64,000 nt of DNA from assembly GCA_016785225.1 (NCBI GenBank), contig JAFBJZ010000851.1, positions 62,001 to 126,000 on the forward strand, given 5' to 3'. The position numbers and the translations under genes were made by a program. Source of the DNA: Psettodes erumei. Its lineage: Eukaryota > Chordata > Actinopteri > Pleuronectiformes > Psettodidae. The notes beneath the pieces are model-generated. The model worked only from the letters and a program-made list of their open reading frames with translations. It made no database searches and was not told the origin of the DNA. Below are positions 22,177 to 37,100 of the stretch, piece by piece (the first letter of the stretch is position 1; each line of letters opens with the position of its first letter).

Positions 22177-25100
22177 ATGGCTCTGCAGGCGGCAAACAGG
22201 AGTGGGCTGCCGGAGGTGTCGGCGGGCCGCGCGGAGCAGGGGAACCTCAGCGTGGAAGTTACTGATTATAACATGAGCTGCACCAACAGCTCCGTCCTCC
22301 CCAGACCGACCGGCAGAGCCACCAGAGGTAAGAGCCTGCTCCCCTCTCTTCTCTTTACTCTGTGATGGCAAATAGCCTGAAATAATTCAAACTGTTATTC
22401 ACACTTAAGAAAGTTTTTATCCAACAGCGAATACATCTGCTACAAAATAAAAGCAGCAGCCTCTTTGTAAAGATGGTCTTAATGGTTTTATTTCAGCTTG
22501 ATAGTGTTGTTTGCTTCTACTTACAAACTGCCATCAGTGATTGATTACCCGCTTCAAGAATATAAGCAACAGACCCAAATGTAATTTACATTTATATTGA
22601 TATTAATTTGCAGGTTTGCAAAACAGAGCGTGCGCTCCTCCTTGGTGTCGTTGCTCATTTTCTCCCTTTCCCTGCTCCCTGGCTGACCTCTCTGTGTTTT
22701 CACCAGAAAATGATTTGCAATCAGGGGAACTTCCTCTCGTGTCTGCAATCAGCTGCCCAAGCAACCCAATTTGCTGCCGCTTCTCTCTGCATCAGTAATA
22801 CCACACTCAGAATGAGCTGCAGTTTTGGGGTGTGCGGCAGGGAGAGCAGATTTAATTCAAAATAGTGCTTGTTTTTGTTGGTCATGAGGAGACTGAACCC
22901 TGTAGCAGAGGAGGTGAGACCCCTGAGCTCTTCCATCAGGACACCGGTGGGCTGATTAGGTAATGAGGTCTGAACGTGGGCGAGACTTCTTTTTCTAATA
23001 CCACCCTTTACTGCCGCTGCTGCAGCGTTGAGAAAATTTCAAATCTGGCCCCCACTAAATAATTCACAGCTGTTCCTCCTTCTGCACTGCATTACTTTTA
23101 TTGACCTTATACGGGAGGGAGGCATGAGCATCAGCGGCAGCACAGGCTATCCCAAGAGCAATCAAACCCTGTGGGGCGTGTTCGGTGTTTGACCAAGGGA
23201 AACATCCTGCAGACAGATCGCTTTCTTCCATGTCATTCCCTCACCTCTATGAGGTGACACACTAGTCTTCTATTTACCTTAATCCTTAGGATCTGTTCCT
23301 ACTCTCACGTCTCCCTCCAGGCCAGGGGAGAGCACGGAGCCAGATTACGCAGCTGTACGGCTGCTCTGAGACGTGATACTCCTACAGTTCTGAGACAGGA
23401 AATTATAGCTCCACCCCATCACTTGTGGATTTACCCTGCCCTACTACACTGAAATGGAGATTTCGCCCTTTGCTTGCAAAAAAAAACCAAAACGTGAGCT
23501 GCTGCTACAGTAAAAAAGTAATTTGTCTTGACTCAGGTTTATTTTTTGGTTAGAATGGAAAAAAAACTATATAAATCCCATAGAGTGCTGCATCTTATGT
23601 TTAGAGAAACAGTCGCAGCAGTGGAATCAAAACACTAAAGCCATAAAGTTTAAATGAAAAATATGACTTAAATACGAGCTAATCCTTTTTAACGTAAAGG
23701 GCTCAAATATTCAGCTCATGATTCTTTTCATTCATGATTAATCTGCACATTAATCATTTAGTCTAACGTGTCACAAAGTTGTAATCTGGCATTCTCAAAT
23801 GGCCTGTTTTGTCCCAGAGGTATAGAGAGCTTTACATATCATCTGACTGGGCTCTTATGTTTGACCTACCTAAGACTTCTGACTTGAAATGCTACCGGCT
23901 GCTCCATTACAGCCTTATGGACTGTTTTGTTCTCCTCTCTCTCTCAGATACTAAAGATGCTAAAGAGGTTTTTGAGCTGTGAGGCGGGCCTCCCATGGGA
24001 TGCGTGGGAGAGTTAGGGGAGGGAGGCCATGAGGCTAAGATCCTTTGTGAAGTGAAGGGGTCAGGTGCATGCGGGTGGTCTTTAAACCACAAGAAGTCAG
24101 CAGCTCTAGCTGTGACACACAGCTAATGGCAGCAGTTAAGGTATTTTGAACTCCTTAACGCCACGTTGCCACAGCGTGCATCAGGCAACACCTTCTTCTC
24201 TGAGTCATACCTTAAAGTCAACTCAAACAAAGTCATGATGTACACATTCAGTGGGTCTTACGCTGTCTGGGATTTCATTAATGAAGTATAATGCCATATC
24301 AAGCACAACTAAGCGGTCTATTCTTGTGCTTACACTCTCACTTTTGCTTTTTGCTGATGCTTTTTTATTTTTTAATGCTATGTCCTGTTGTCTGTATGTT
24401 CCCTTTAAAAAAAAAGGCACAAACTGCAAGCTGCAAAACTCTGCGGTACAGAAATCGAACATCATCTGACACGTACCACATTAGAGCGATCATGCTGGAC
24501 TCCTGAAGCCGCTCAGTTGGCTTATGTTGTGCAACATCTGTAGCTGTGTCCTGACTGAGCTTGGGCCCTCTACGCTCCCGGCTGATTCAAAGTGGCACTT
24601 TGCTGAGCTCACCCTGCTGGGTTTTTTTGTTGTTTCTGAGTGCATGTGAGATAAGTTATCATAAAGTGGATCACATGAGCAATAAATGAGCAGTGTTTCA
24701 CTTTTCAGAGCTAAAGCAGGGATGCTGGGTGGGGGTGGGGGCTCACGAGTTTCTCACATCAAACCAATTACTGTAACATGGTGTCTTGCAAAAGAAATTA
24801 GCCTGTTGTTCCCTGTGGGAATGCACACCGTGTCGTCGCCTGTCACATAAGGATCGTGGTTATGAGATCATATAATTGGGGAAGTTGAAGGGACCTGGCG
24901 AGGCGAAACGAACACGTAGACAGCAAGCGAACAAAGTATTTGGAGCATCCTCCTTCCTGATAAAGAGCTGCTGCCTCTGGTGCACAGTCCAATCCACAGA
25001 ATCTTAAAAAAATGACGGACAATGAAAGATTACAGCTTTGATATGCATTCATCTCATCAGCTCACTCTCTACTGTATCACAGATAATGAGGGTGTATAGA

Positions 25101-28100
25101 GTTGTTCGTCAAGTATGGCAGCAATCACAAGGATCCCCTCAGAGGAGCACAGCAGTCTTTCAGGCGTGCCATGGCTGTATTGATCTGTGCTGCCCCGTGT
25201 CTGCACGCTGACCAGCTGCACTTTTATGGATTCAGCGGGCATCAGTTACACTGGAAGCATATGCTGCGGGACTCATTTCACTGTCCGTTAATCTTTAGTC
25301 ATGTGACTCACTGGGGAAGTGTGAGCGCCAAAACAAGAACAGCCGTACTCTGCAGGGCTCTCATCCCCTGTGCAACCACAGCACACGACTGAGCCGTGAA
25401 ATGACTCTGATATACGAGAAGGGATTATTGATCGATTCCTACGCTGGGAACTTTGGATCCCACAGAGTTGAGGGTGTCTATAGCCCTGAGGACGTCCAGG
25501 CAGTAATTGCACAGCACTGTGCCCCCTTCGGAACCACCGGTGCCTCTGTGCGGGCTTTGTTCACACAGTGATTTATGAGAATCAAGAGGCAAACTACCCA
25601 ACTGAATGTCTAATTCAATCCGGAAATCCCATAAGATGCGGCTCTTCTAACAGCTACTGCTTCCAATGAGACTGGATTGAAGTGAATGAGGAACCTCCAA
25701 TCTAATCGATTTAAACAACTTTGACATCACGATAGTTAATCCCACTTCTTTTAATGAGTTTCCTGGTGGCAGTTTTGAAAATGATTGCCATGTTAAGTGG
25801 ATTATCAAGGCTTGAGCAGGTTTATTTGGTGTCTTAGATGTCTCCACCTGTTACGCTCAGCAAGGTGTTTGTCTCAGAAACACAGAGTGAGCGAGCGGAG
25901 AATGAGTCGGCGGCCGGTTAGCCGAGCTCAGAACAGACAGCTCGCCTTTTTCTCAAAAGGCCGACTCAGGAGTTTCTTTCTTGTCACTGTTAAGTGGTTG
26001 AATAATTTAAGACGGTTATTATTTCATCTCTCTCGGGCAGTTTTGCATAGTTGCCTCGCATTGTCCAGGTAACAGGGAGATACAGCTGTGTGTCTACAAC
26101 ATAGGTGATTAAAAAAATATCAAACCAATAAATAACATGGCCGAGGGGTGGCCAATCTGTGAATACCAGAGTGGATTTTAATAAATTAGAAGCTCCAGAG
26201 AAACCTTTTCTGCAGAATTTTGGACAGGACTGGGAGTTTTCCAGCAGCTGTGGAAATTGTCCTCGAGGTAAAATAGTCACAAATTCCTTTAACACTATTA
26301 ACACTAACACTGAGGTTCTGATGAGATCGGACATGTCGATGGCAATGATCACTATGGATTATATCGATATCGGACCATTCTGCAGCTCAGGTGAGCCGAG
26401 GTGATGGGAGTGTAGGGAGTACATGGGACTGGCACTCACACCCATATGTAGTAACTGATATGCATTCTCATTATGAAAATGGACTCTACATGAGTATAAT
26501 TTACAGTCTGCAGCCGGCCTTCCCGTCAAACGGCTTCCTGTCACCGTGTTTGCAGAGATGGCAGTGATTGGACAGGGATCTATCTGACTGCCAGACACGG
26601 GCTCACACCTACTCTCCATGTGTGCATCTGACAGCGCCCCAAAGTTTCCTGTTTCACTTCCTTTGCATGATATTCAAATCAAAATACTCGCTTTAGTGTC
26701 TTAAAAAGTGTTGATGAGGCAGAGGAAGGAAGAATTAATGGCATCAGGCGCTAACATGCCGCATGCCTGAGAAAGCCTCGAGGGTAACTGAATATGTGCT
26801 GAGCTTGTTGTACGCTGCAAACAAGCTCTTTCCAACTTCCAAAAAATTTCAAAGTAATGCAGGATCAATAATTTTCTCTCATGGGGTAGGCACAGGAGAG
26901 AGACTAATTGAGTTGAATTGTGCTGACAGTAACACTAACCCCTCTCATTACATTGATACAATGCAATATGGACGTGTGCTCCTGCACATCGAGCACTATG
27001 CTAAATTCCTGTCATCCGACTCATTTGCCGCCACATATTCAACACCCAGCCATGCGGTGAAGTCAAGCGCGGAGCAGACAGCGAAGAAGAGGCCAACAGG
27101 TTAAATCTGCAATCAGCCAGATTCATTTGGTCCAAATATATTGTACATCAAATGGGGACATTGGTAGAAAGCCCAGCGATCCAGATGTGATCCACATGCC
27201 TGACATCTGGGATTGAACTGAACAGGAAGAAAAGGTCAAAAGATGGCTGCCCTCATGCCTACCTATTCATTGAATCTTTTGGTACACAAGACATGCTCTC
27301 AGCTCTCAATCTGACAAGAGAAAGCGTCTGCTCACCCATGACGAGAGCAAAGAGAAGGAGAGGGATCCAGGCCACGGCTATGACGTGCCCTGTGATGTAA
27401 GATAACACTCAAAATCAAATTGCCTCATGTCTAAGATTGGCATGAATCTTTTCTGAATGCAGCATGGCAGTGTGGCAACTGTTTCTAAGCAAGCATTCAT
27501 ACACAGCCTCTTAGTCATGGTGTATTTAGTCATGATTTGAAGTGTTTACTTTGAAGTGAAGACCATTAATGGTTATGAGGAAACAAATGTTGACGTAATA
27601 AAAAGCAAATGCTTGTGCTTGGAAAGCTGATTAGAAAAAGAGGCATCAAGTATAAATAAAAGATTAACAGATTAACATTATCGATGGTCTCTCAGGTTGG
27701 AATGTTTTTGTTTTTCTTTCCCAATTCTGCCAAAATCATCAGATCATGTGGGCCTTGTGACCCAAATACAGAAATATACTTACTTTCTGACTTTGGAAGA
27801 GTCTCTTTGTAATAAAAATGTAAATTTAATATCAGGAAATTGATAATTTAATAAGAATATTCAGCTGCAGCTAATGGTAATGTTACTCAGAATTAGTCGC
27901 TGACTCCTGTCTGATGCTTGGTACGTTGGTTTCCAAAGGGCTTCCTGCTCCCTTGTTATGAGTAGTGACATCAGATTTGGAAGGAGCTGACTGTTGTTTC
28001 TAAAAGTCTGGAACATTTCATCATCTCACTGGGGCTTGGTATGAAACACAGCCCCGTGGCGAGGTGGTCATTAAAAGGCTAGATCAGAAATGCAACTATC

Positions 28101-31100
28101 TTTCTGCTTATCACCTCTAAAATCATTACTGCTCATTATCACTCATACTTGTGGCAATTTATTCACGTCTCATGATTCAAATTGCTCACGGTCCTGCTAA
28201 TCCTGGCCTAAGGATAAAACGAAGTGAAGTGTTGAGATGAAATTTTAACGATCCCTGTGGGGAATCATAATTACATTTTACACAGCAGCAGCCAACAGGA
28301 TACCCTGCAAGAAACAAGCACACGGCTAAATAAGCATGCACAACCCGACATAAGCACAGGTGTTGGTCTGTTAGCATTGGGTCATGGTGACAGTGCTCCA
28401 CATAAACACCTCCTCGTCTTTACGGGCGATTCAGAGTTGAACGCCGTCCTTATCTGCGATGTATTTGTAGAAGCCTGACGCTCTGAACCCAGCTGTCACG
28501 CTCCAGGGAGTCAGAAGAACAAAAGTGATTTGTCCTGAAGTCGCTAAGCTCAGGGGAGACAACAGGTCACCGGGGCTTTTTTTGCATATATCACATACGG
28601 GGTGAGTGTCGCTTCTGTTGAAAGCAATGTCAGTCTTCAGCTGATGCTCTCAAAGCCGTCAGAGGGTCTTCTTATCAAAAGAATAATTCATATTTTGCAG
28701 TGGAGGAGGAGTGGGTCCCTTGGGTGGTAGAGGTGATTACCATGCATCCTGCTGTGTCCCAGGTTCAGATCCAGACCTTGTCGACTTGGCTCCATATCTT
28801 TGCTGTCTAGTTCCACTTCCACGTCCTCAACAAATGCACTTGCAGCTGGAGCCGGCACCCAGTTAGCATAAAGCATAATTAGCATAAAGCAGCATGCATG
28901 TTATTTTAAGGATACTGCAAGTAATCACTGTGTTTGTTTGCTTATTTAGAAAGCATTGATTTCAAGCCATGCCTCGGTGTGTGAGGACAATATGACATTA
29001 TGAAAATAAAAATAGGCTGCCTTTGCATCTTTAACACCCTCATGCTGTGGCTGGCACAGACATGCCAGATAACAGTCTGAACACACAGTACTGCTTATGT
29101 CCTGGTTCCACTCCTCATGAGCGGTGTGTGTGTGTGTGTGTGTGTGTGTTTCACTGTCTTTAATCAGAGGACTCAGTCAGCGTGACCTTGTCCTGTCACA
29201 TATTTTCATTCTCAAACACACTCGCAGGGTGAAGGGAGCATCCCAAAAAGCCCGCGGCTGGGCTGCCCTGCTGTCACTGATGCTCAGCCGTATGCAGCGC
29301 TGAAAAGAGACATCCACAGGAAACACTTATTTTAGACAGACGATCCGCTGCGCAGGGCCAGATTTACAAATGTATTAATAGGGGGGGACTCTTTTAGAGT
29401 GGGAAGAAATTTTATTTCAATTGTTGTTTGGCTCACACCGGACAAGCAGGATCACACTAACACCAGCACAGTTTTGATTATGTGGAGTTGTTCTGTCTTG
29501 TAATAGAGTTTGGTGTTGTTTATGCGCCCAGAGTCTAATTTCCCAGGTGAACAACCTGATAGTCTGTTCTCTTCATGAATTGATGTTTTTTTTTCCTTTC
29601 TCCTTCTTCTTCTCTGTCTTCCTTATTGTACTGTCGCAGGTGTGGTTTAATACGTGGGTTGCTTGAATGATCCTAAGGAGACACATTCATTGTTGCATAC
29701 AAATGGGGAAAATGCTTTTTTCTTTGAACTAATTTAGCTTTTTAGAAACATGGTGGAAGTGTTTGTCATCCTGCCAGCTCAGTTCATGCAACGATCTTCT
29801 TCTGCCTCTTTTTGTTGTTTGTCCATTTCTTTATCTTTGTTCATTATGACTCCCAGCGACACTGAACATTTGTTCTCTCACGACTGGTACCTCTTTTGTG
29901 TCCTGAGACATTTTATTGAATGTTGATTAATTCACAGGGACTTGGAAATTCCCGTGCTTCCTTCCTCCAATTGATCAGCCTAAGGATGTACAGAACTTAT
30001 AAATGATGTCCTGTCTTTGTGTCTTTGTCCCCGTCAGAAATGGACTCGCTGCGCATCCTGCTCTACTCGCTCATCTTCCTGCTCAGCGTCTTCGGCAACT
30101 TGCTGATCATCGTGGTCCTGATGCTGAACAAGCGCATGCGGACCGTCACCAACTCCTTCCTGCTGTCGCTGGCGGTCAGCGACCTGATGATGGCCATCTT
30201 CTGCATGCCCTTCACCCTCATCCCCAACATCTTAGAGGACTTCATCTTCGGAGCCTCCATGTGCAAGACAGTCACGTACTTCATGGGTGAGGATGAACCG
30301 CCTCATTTAAACCTGGGCTGAGATGCATTGTGGTAGCACTGCAATCAGTGGGAATCAGCGTGGAGATGTTTTGTTTTGAGCAGTGAGTTTCAGAAGTCGT
30401 AAATCTCTCCAGCTGGCATAAAAATCCCGGAGGGCTTGGTACAGATCAATAAAACCAGTTTGTATCTGGGGGCTTTAAAAATCTTAATTATTGTACTGCC
30501 ATTAAGGCACTCCTCCCCCTTCTGTCCGTGTTTGAAGACAAATTAGTATTAATCATTGTAGATCAGTACAATCAAGCTGCAGCTGCTCATAAATGTAACA
30601 TGTCGTCCCAACTCACATCCTCTTGTGTAGAGGAAAAAGGAGAAATTGAAAAAAGAAAAGAGCAATATGCTGATAGACGTATTAAACTGGTTCCCTAATG
30701 GTGGCATTTACAAGAATATCAAATCCCTCATTTGTAAGCCCAGATTCCTTCTCTGATTAAAGGTGAGATGAAATAAGAGTTCAGGTTGCATGAAAAAAGG
30801 CCAATTTCTTTCACAATCACACACAATGAGCCATGGCAACACTGAACAGACCTCACAGGAACGTGAGGGAGAGCTAACGAATCTGCTCATTTTACACAAG
30901 AACAAGCCGCTCATTCCTCAGCTGCCTTAATGGCTGATTTACTGTTCGAACATGGGAGACCGGTCTATTTTCACAGCCGGCAGCTGATCAGAAATCTGCT
31001 TGACATCTAACGAGAGTCTGTCTTTCGGAGAGGCTTTTCTTCTGAGCTCACCTGTCGGAAGGCAGCTCGAGCAAGCCACACATCTCCAGGGGTGGGACTT

Positions 31101-34100
31101 GGCAACGAACTGGCTCCCATCGGGTCAGAGTCAAGGTGCCACGTGAGGACCGGTTCAGACCGAAAGCACAGGAGATGGCAAAGAATCCAAAATCCCCTGC
31201 AAAGCTTTGTCTCCTCGCTTCCCTTTGAGCTTTGAGTGGAGTGGAGAGGAGCTACTGAGGTCCACAATCCTATTATTGACTCAGAATTGTGATGCAGCGT
31301 CTGAGAGAACAGGCGAGCTGAGTCTCTTTTTCAATTACAGGGCTCTCTGAGCTGTGGTGAGGAGGGGCAGGAGGGGGCAGCTGCCTCTAAACTTTCTGAC
31401 TTACTTTGTGCTTTTCAGTCAAGTTCAGGGCTTCAGTGCAGCGCCAGTGATAATGAATGATGGTGAAACAAGCGTATGCAAACCATGTGAGCAGCAGCTT
31501 ATTATTTAACAGTGAATAATGACCAGGATGTCGTTCACTGCAGATGTGATAGATGCTCCTTCCTGACTGTAAAACCTGCCAAAACATTTTTATTTATTTC
31601 CACAGCCCAATATGTACAATGATTAACAATTTCATTTGGCGGGGCTGAAATTAGTCTTTCAGAAGATGATGAAATAGCTGTCTCAGATCTTTTTACTGCT
31701 CTAACAGGACTATAACTCTTGGTAGACCATAAGCAGACCGGATGGGGGCTATGGCCTCACCAAGAATTCAGGTGGCAGTGAATTCATCCTCGTGCACCAT
31801 TTCATTTGAGAAATCCTCATTCAGAACCAGTGTGAGCAGGACTCTTGGTCCGGTGCATCATACAGCCCCTGTCCACAACACCTGTTTGTCAAAACACAAG
31901 CACGTAGTTCCTTTTCCTCACACAGCACAGCACCACCAATCAGTAAATAAGCCCAGCCTATGGGGAAAACGCACATGACATGAAAACTTAACAGCATCTG
32001 CATGTATGAAGCCAAATCGGTCAAGCCTATCATGAGTGAAACCAATCAATACGCTGGATCATCGTGACTGTCCTCCATCATTGATTTTGCAGCAAACCTG
32101 CCTGGCATACTCATCTGTTAGCACACGCCCATGAGACACGCAATACACCATCCATCCTTCTGTTCGCCCGTGCGTCCATCCGTCTGCCCCCGGCTCGATA
32201 ATTATGTGAATCATAGCCCCTGTACTGTTGTGTGGCAGTTATGAGATCGATGCTGTAATATTCTGTTTGTGTGCAGTCTTCAATCACGTTCATGAATCCA
32301 TGTTTGCGTGTTTTCCTTGCTGGTTGCATGATGCAATTACCAATCAACTGTCTTTAGGGCAACATTCAGCTGAGAAATCGGTGTGACCTAAGAATTAGCA
32401 GGCATAGTTTCAGCTGAAGGATTTCCATCTTCCTCTCTCGCCCGGTTGAGGCGTGCCAAAAGATCCTCGGCTGGAAACTTCACAGTCTCCCTCAAAAGCC
32501 AGTTATCGAGCGGACTACCGTGAACGTTCACCCCGCTCCGGTTTAATGATGGGAAAAAAAAGGGATTAGAGAGTGTTCATCCTGAGCGGAGAAGATACAG
32601 TGCAGGGGGTGACTGTGAGCATTCGGTAATTATCCTGGCAGCACCTTGAATCAGCACACAATCTCCCCCACTCAAAGCATGGCCTCTCAATGCTGCAGAG
32701 AGAAGCTTTAATCAGCGTACCTTTCTGAAAACAACCAGGAAAGCCACGCAAAAGCAATAAATGAGAAATATGAGACATGCCTGAAATGCAAAAGTCTCCA
32801 TTCTGTTGAATATTCACGCTCTCACGCATATTTAAAGAGCCAATGTAAAATGGGATGGGAGGTTTATGCATTTATGTGCACTTTTGCTCGATGCACACAC
32901 AGTATTAATGCGGGATCTATATGGCTGTAACTCTGTCTGCGTTTCTTAACTCTTCTGAAGAGGCCAAACAAATTGGCCCATCTTGCCCATCTCAGCGTTG
33001 CCTTCCCCTGGCAGTAATCAAACAGATGGTCAAGTGGACATGGACTGAAACATTGAATGGGTTGATGAATTTAGGCCTCGTCCTCCGGGACAACAATCTA
33101 ATCCTTCAGACTCGCGGCTCAATTGCTTTGAGCTGGGAGTGACTACCTCGAGCTGTGTCATCAATTCAAATCACAGCACTGTCAGCGCAATATATCACCT
33201 GGAAGAGCACTTCCCTCCAGTATGAACGGGACAACCTCCCGGTGATCAGTCTTTTTAAGTGATGCAGGTTTTCAAATCGGCCGTTTGGAAACCCGCGTGG
33301 TTTTCCAATGAGTGATGTGGCTCTGTTTTCACTTCGCCATCTAATGGGGCTCAGCAGGCTGAGCCGGTCGTCTCCATGTATCCGTGCCCTGAAAAATGGT
33401 TTCGAAATTTGTGTTCTGCCAAATATAATGAGCCAATCCAACCCTGTGATGGTTGCCTCCTAAGAAGGCGATACAGCCTGACTTCCCATGCAGTTTTTAT
33501 GCTAGTTGCTCATGAAAATGACTGCGTCATTACTCCGCTCGTGTTCCAACAACAGGCCTCGCTGGTGAAAACCACTGCACCTTCCTTGCGTCCAGGCTTG
33601 CAAAATCCTTGGACCTGCTTAAATCACGCCTTGAAAGAAGAAAATACACAAAAGCACCTTCATTTCTTCAATAACATCGCTTTTGTTAAAGAATTTTTCC
33701 CATCTACAGTTTGCCGACAGGGTTTTTTAATGTTCTCTCTCTAATGCCTTTTGTCTGTGAATCCTGCTTTTTGTCTGTTCGCTTTGTAGAGCATTCTACA
33801 AAAGCTTTTTTCATCTTCTGCTCATTGTTTTTATTTTTTCTTTTCATTAATTCTCCTCCTTGCTGTACGAGAAAAAATGGAGAAAAAGATCAAATGTCCA
33901 ACTACTTTTTGTGTGTTCATCACAATCATAAGCCGGCTCTGTGATTGGCTGGGCATGGGTGCCTTCAAGGTGCCATGTAAAGAACGCCATAGCCATTCTT
34001 GTTTGCAGTTTACCCATGGAGGTTCAGACAACTGCCACTGGATTACTCTGAAGCAGAAGCAGTTGTAAGGGCTCAGGGGTTTGTCAGATTTATGGAGTTG

Positions 34101-37100
34101 ATCACATTGTGTAGTCACACTGAGTCAAACGATATGTTTATCATGTCTTCATGTTCAGATCGGACTCAGTCATGACTCAGGACTGCAGTGTGACAGTCTT
34201 CTTATCTCAGTGATGAAGGGCCACATCAATGCGACTAACAATGTGACATGCACCTGTCTTTTACATTACGTGGTATCTGTAACTCGCATTTCTCCCTCCA
34301 CGCCCCGCCCTTCAACTCTCCCGTGCCGTCCCATTGTGAGATCAGTACCCCCAAATCGAGTGCTGTGTCACTAAATATAGAAGCAGAGTTACAATTTAAA
34401 ACTCTATCTCCCTCTCTGTGCATCAGTAGCCAAGTGGTTTTGGTTTGATGTAGCATCCTTTCAGGATTCATGTCAGCGTAGTAGCAATAAAAAAGAATAA
34501 AAAAATCACCCCTCTACCAAACAGCTGACATGCTTTTAATAATGCACAGCTGGGTCTCTGCGACTGCTCGCGGAGCACAAAAGCCATGAGATGTCTTTTT
34601 GTGATGATAATGTTCTCTTTGTTCTTCAGTCTCTCTAAGTCAGCTCCTTTGTTCTGTTAGTGTTGGCACAAGATGAAGCTGTTCCCTGCATCTATCAGAC
34701 TCCACATCACATCACAGCACAGCTCTTTCTTCACTAGGTTGCAACTGACAATATACACCAAGTCTTCAGTCTTTCACATTCTGATAACTAAGCTTTTCAC
34801 AATAGGAGGGACCCGATACTTGATCACTGGTTTGCAGGAGAGAGATCCAGCAGAGCGGAGGAGACATCTTTCTAGACTGAGCCACAGAGAAGTCCACTGC
34901 TCAAATGCTTCAGATGCTTCCTGTAAATTAAATTGGCCCCTGCTCATAGGAGTAAACATAATGACTTCCTCCCTTGAATGATAATGCAAAGCTTGAGTTT
35001 AGACAGGATATGCTCTTCCGTCGTGAAGGAACAGTGAATGGGGACAAGCATGTGACAGCGGACGGTGGACTGAGGTTGTTGCCTATCCTAACTGCACAGG
35101 ATCAGCGCAGTGAATTTGGTCCTGGGGGGCTCCTTTGTACCTGCTGGAGAAATGCAGGTGCAGGTTTATTAATGCTATTTGGCTATGCACTGGCTGAGCT
35201 TGCCCCCCCTCTGCGGATTATGAATATTTATACATGCAAATACAACTTGGCCTTGAACTGTCTCTCAAGGAATTCGACCTATGCTGAACCCTACAGAGAC
35301 AATGTGTTTGGATGATACAGGTTCTGGCATGCCATTGACAGGAGTCGGATTATTATGCTAAAAAAAGCCTTTGAGCCTTCTCACTCTGACTGACACACTT
35401 TGACTAACTCATTTTATGGCATCAGAGGTGAACTGGGAAGGTCTTTTATTGTCAGGGCGTGCCTCCTGTTTGTCATTCTCTTTGTAAATAATTTCCGCTG
35501 CAATATTCTGGGCTTTCAGTGAAGAGGTGACACACGTTTTGATGTGTATCTTTCTATCTCTGTGTACAGTGCACACATGGGGAGCGTTTGATCAGCCTGA
35601 TTCAGTCGCTTAACAATTATTTTGCAAAGCTGCTTGGATGAAGTCAATATGAGTTTGTTTGATTAAGCCCAGACAGTTGCTGATATATAATGCCAATATT
35701 TGAATCTGATAAAATAAAAAATAAAAATTCGAAAACATGGGCTCTATTCATGCCAAGTAACACCATCCCAGATCTTCCAAGTAGATGTTGAGACACCTCG
35801 AAAAAGAACCAAGTGACCTCCACCTTTATCTCTTCCCTGGCCAGCTCTGTAAATGTTTACTCATCTTTCCTCCCCTGCAGGGATCTCTGTCAGCATCTCC
35901 ACCTTCAGCCTCGTGGCCATCGCCATCGAGAGATACAGCGCCATCTGCAACCCGCTTAAGTCACGCGCATGGCAGACCCGTTCCCACGCTTACCGCGTCA
36001 TCGCTGCAACGTGGGTGGTGTCCCTGCTCATCATGGTGCCATACCCTGTGTTCAGCGCCCTCAGGACTTTCCCTAAGACCAACGGGACGGTCGGCCACAT
36101 GTGTCGCCTGGACTGGCCTAGCCAGCAAGCTGAACAGACCTGGTAAGTGCTGGTGTGTGGTGACGAGGTGATATCTGCCCCTCTGAAAGGACAAACTCTC
36201 CATCAAGACTGCGGCAGCTAACTATTAAAGATTTGATATGCATGGCATTAACAAGGTGGATGTGCTCCTGCACACATACCTCCACCACGAAAGGGATATG
36301 TGAGTAAAATATGAATGAGGTCAGTTAGTAGAGGGAACACAATCTGCATGTGCGGAGGACCTCTGTGTGAAATGTTATGATTTACATATGCATTTCCATG
36401 AAAAGCAGAAGGTAGATATTTGTTTTTGTTGTCGTCGTTGTTTTTTTGTTAAGCAATCAGACTGCTCCCTACTGATTGCTTGTAGTCAGACAATACGCTG
36501 CATGCTGATTGGATTTTCTTTTTTTTGCCCATTTCAAATTTCTTGCAAGTGCCTCACTGTTCTCAGAGCAGTAAATTAAATCAGACCAGCATTTAAGCCT
36601 GTGCTAAGCAAGCTGTGATGAATGGCAGTGAATAAGTGAACTGAGAAAAGTTTAGAGTTTTTGTAGCCAGAAGGATGAGAGGGATAAAGAGTAGTGACGG
36701 TGGGGAGGTCATCTCCGGGTCAAGAGGCTGTAAAGGTGGTCTGAAAAATGAGTGAAATCAGTAAATGAAAAGGTGATTATCAGCTCCCGCTGAGGCTTAA
36801 TTAGAGGCAGCATGAAATCAAATCTGTTTGCTAGCATGGCAGGGGTCCTAAGACAGATCTGCACAAAGTGTGTTTGCCATTAGTTTGAGTTAACATGATT
36901 GTTCTTCAGGCTCCTAACTATGCACTGGGGGGGGGGGTAAAGCTTATGCAAAAGGTCAGCAGAGAAATGATTACTGCTGCTACAGCCTGAATTGCTCAAC
37001 ATTAGGAAAGTCATCCATCCTTCTGCACGCCCCCCAAGGACCAATAAACACTGCTCGGTTGCAAAAAAAAAGCACCACAAGTAGATGGATTTGCAGCCAA

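Larger units (their letters stand above)
22328..30037 (+). other. cckbr intron 1
   Basis: 7.7 kb GT-AG intron. Non-coding as far as I can see. It holds a G-rich run at about 24727-24741, a probable SINE head near 28705, a repeat tail at 28240 and a (GT)n at 29124. No internal gene was found on either strand. Confidence 0.8.

Noticed and set aside
26763..27104. 113-codon frame in cckbr intron 1
   Set aside because: No domain, no splice support, ordinary intron composition.
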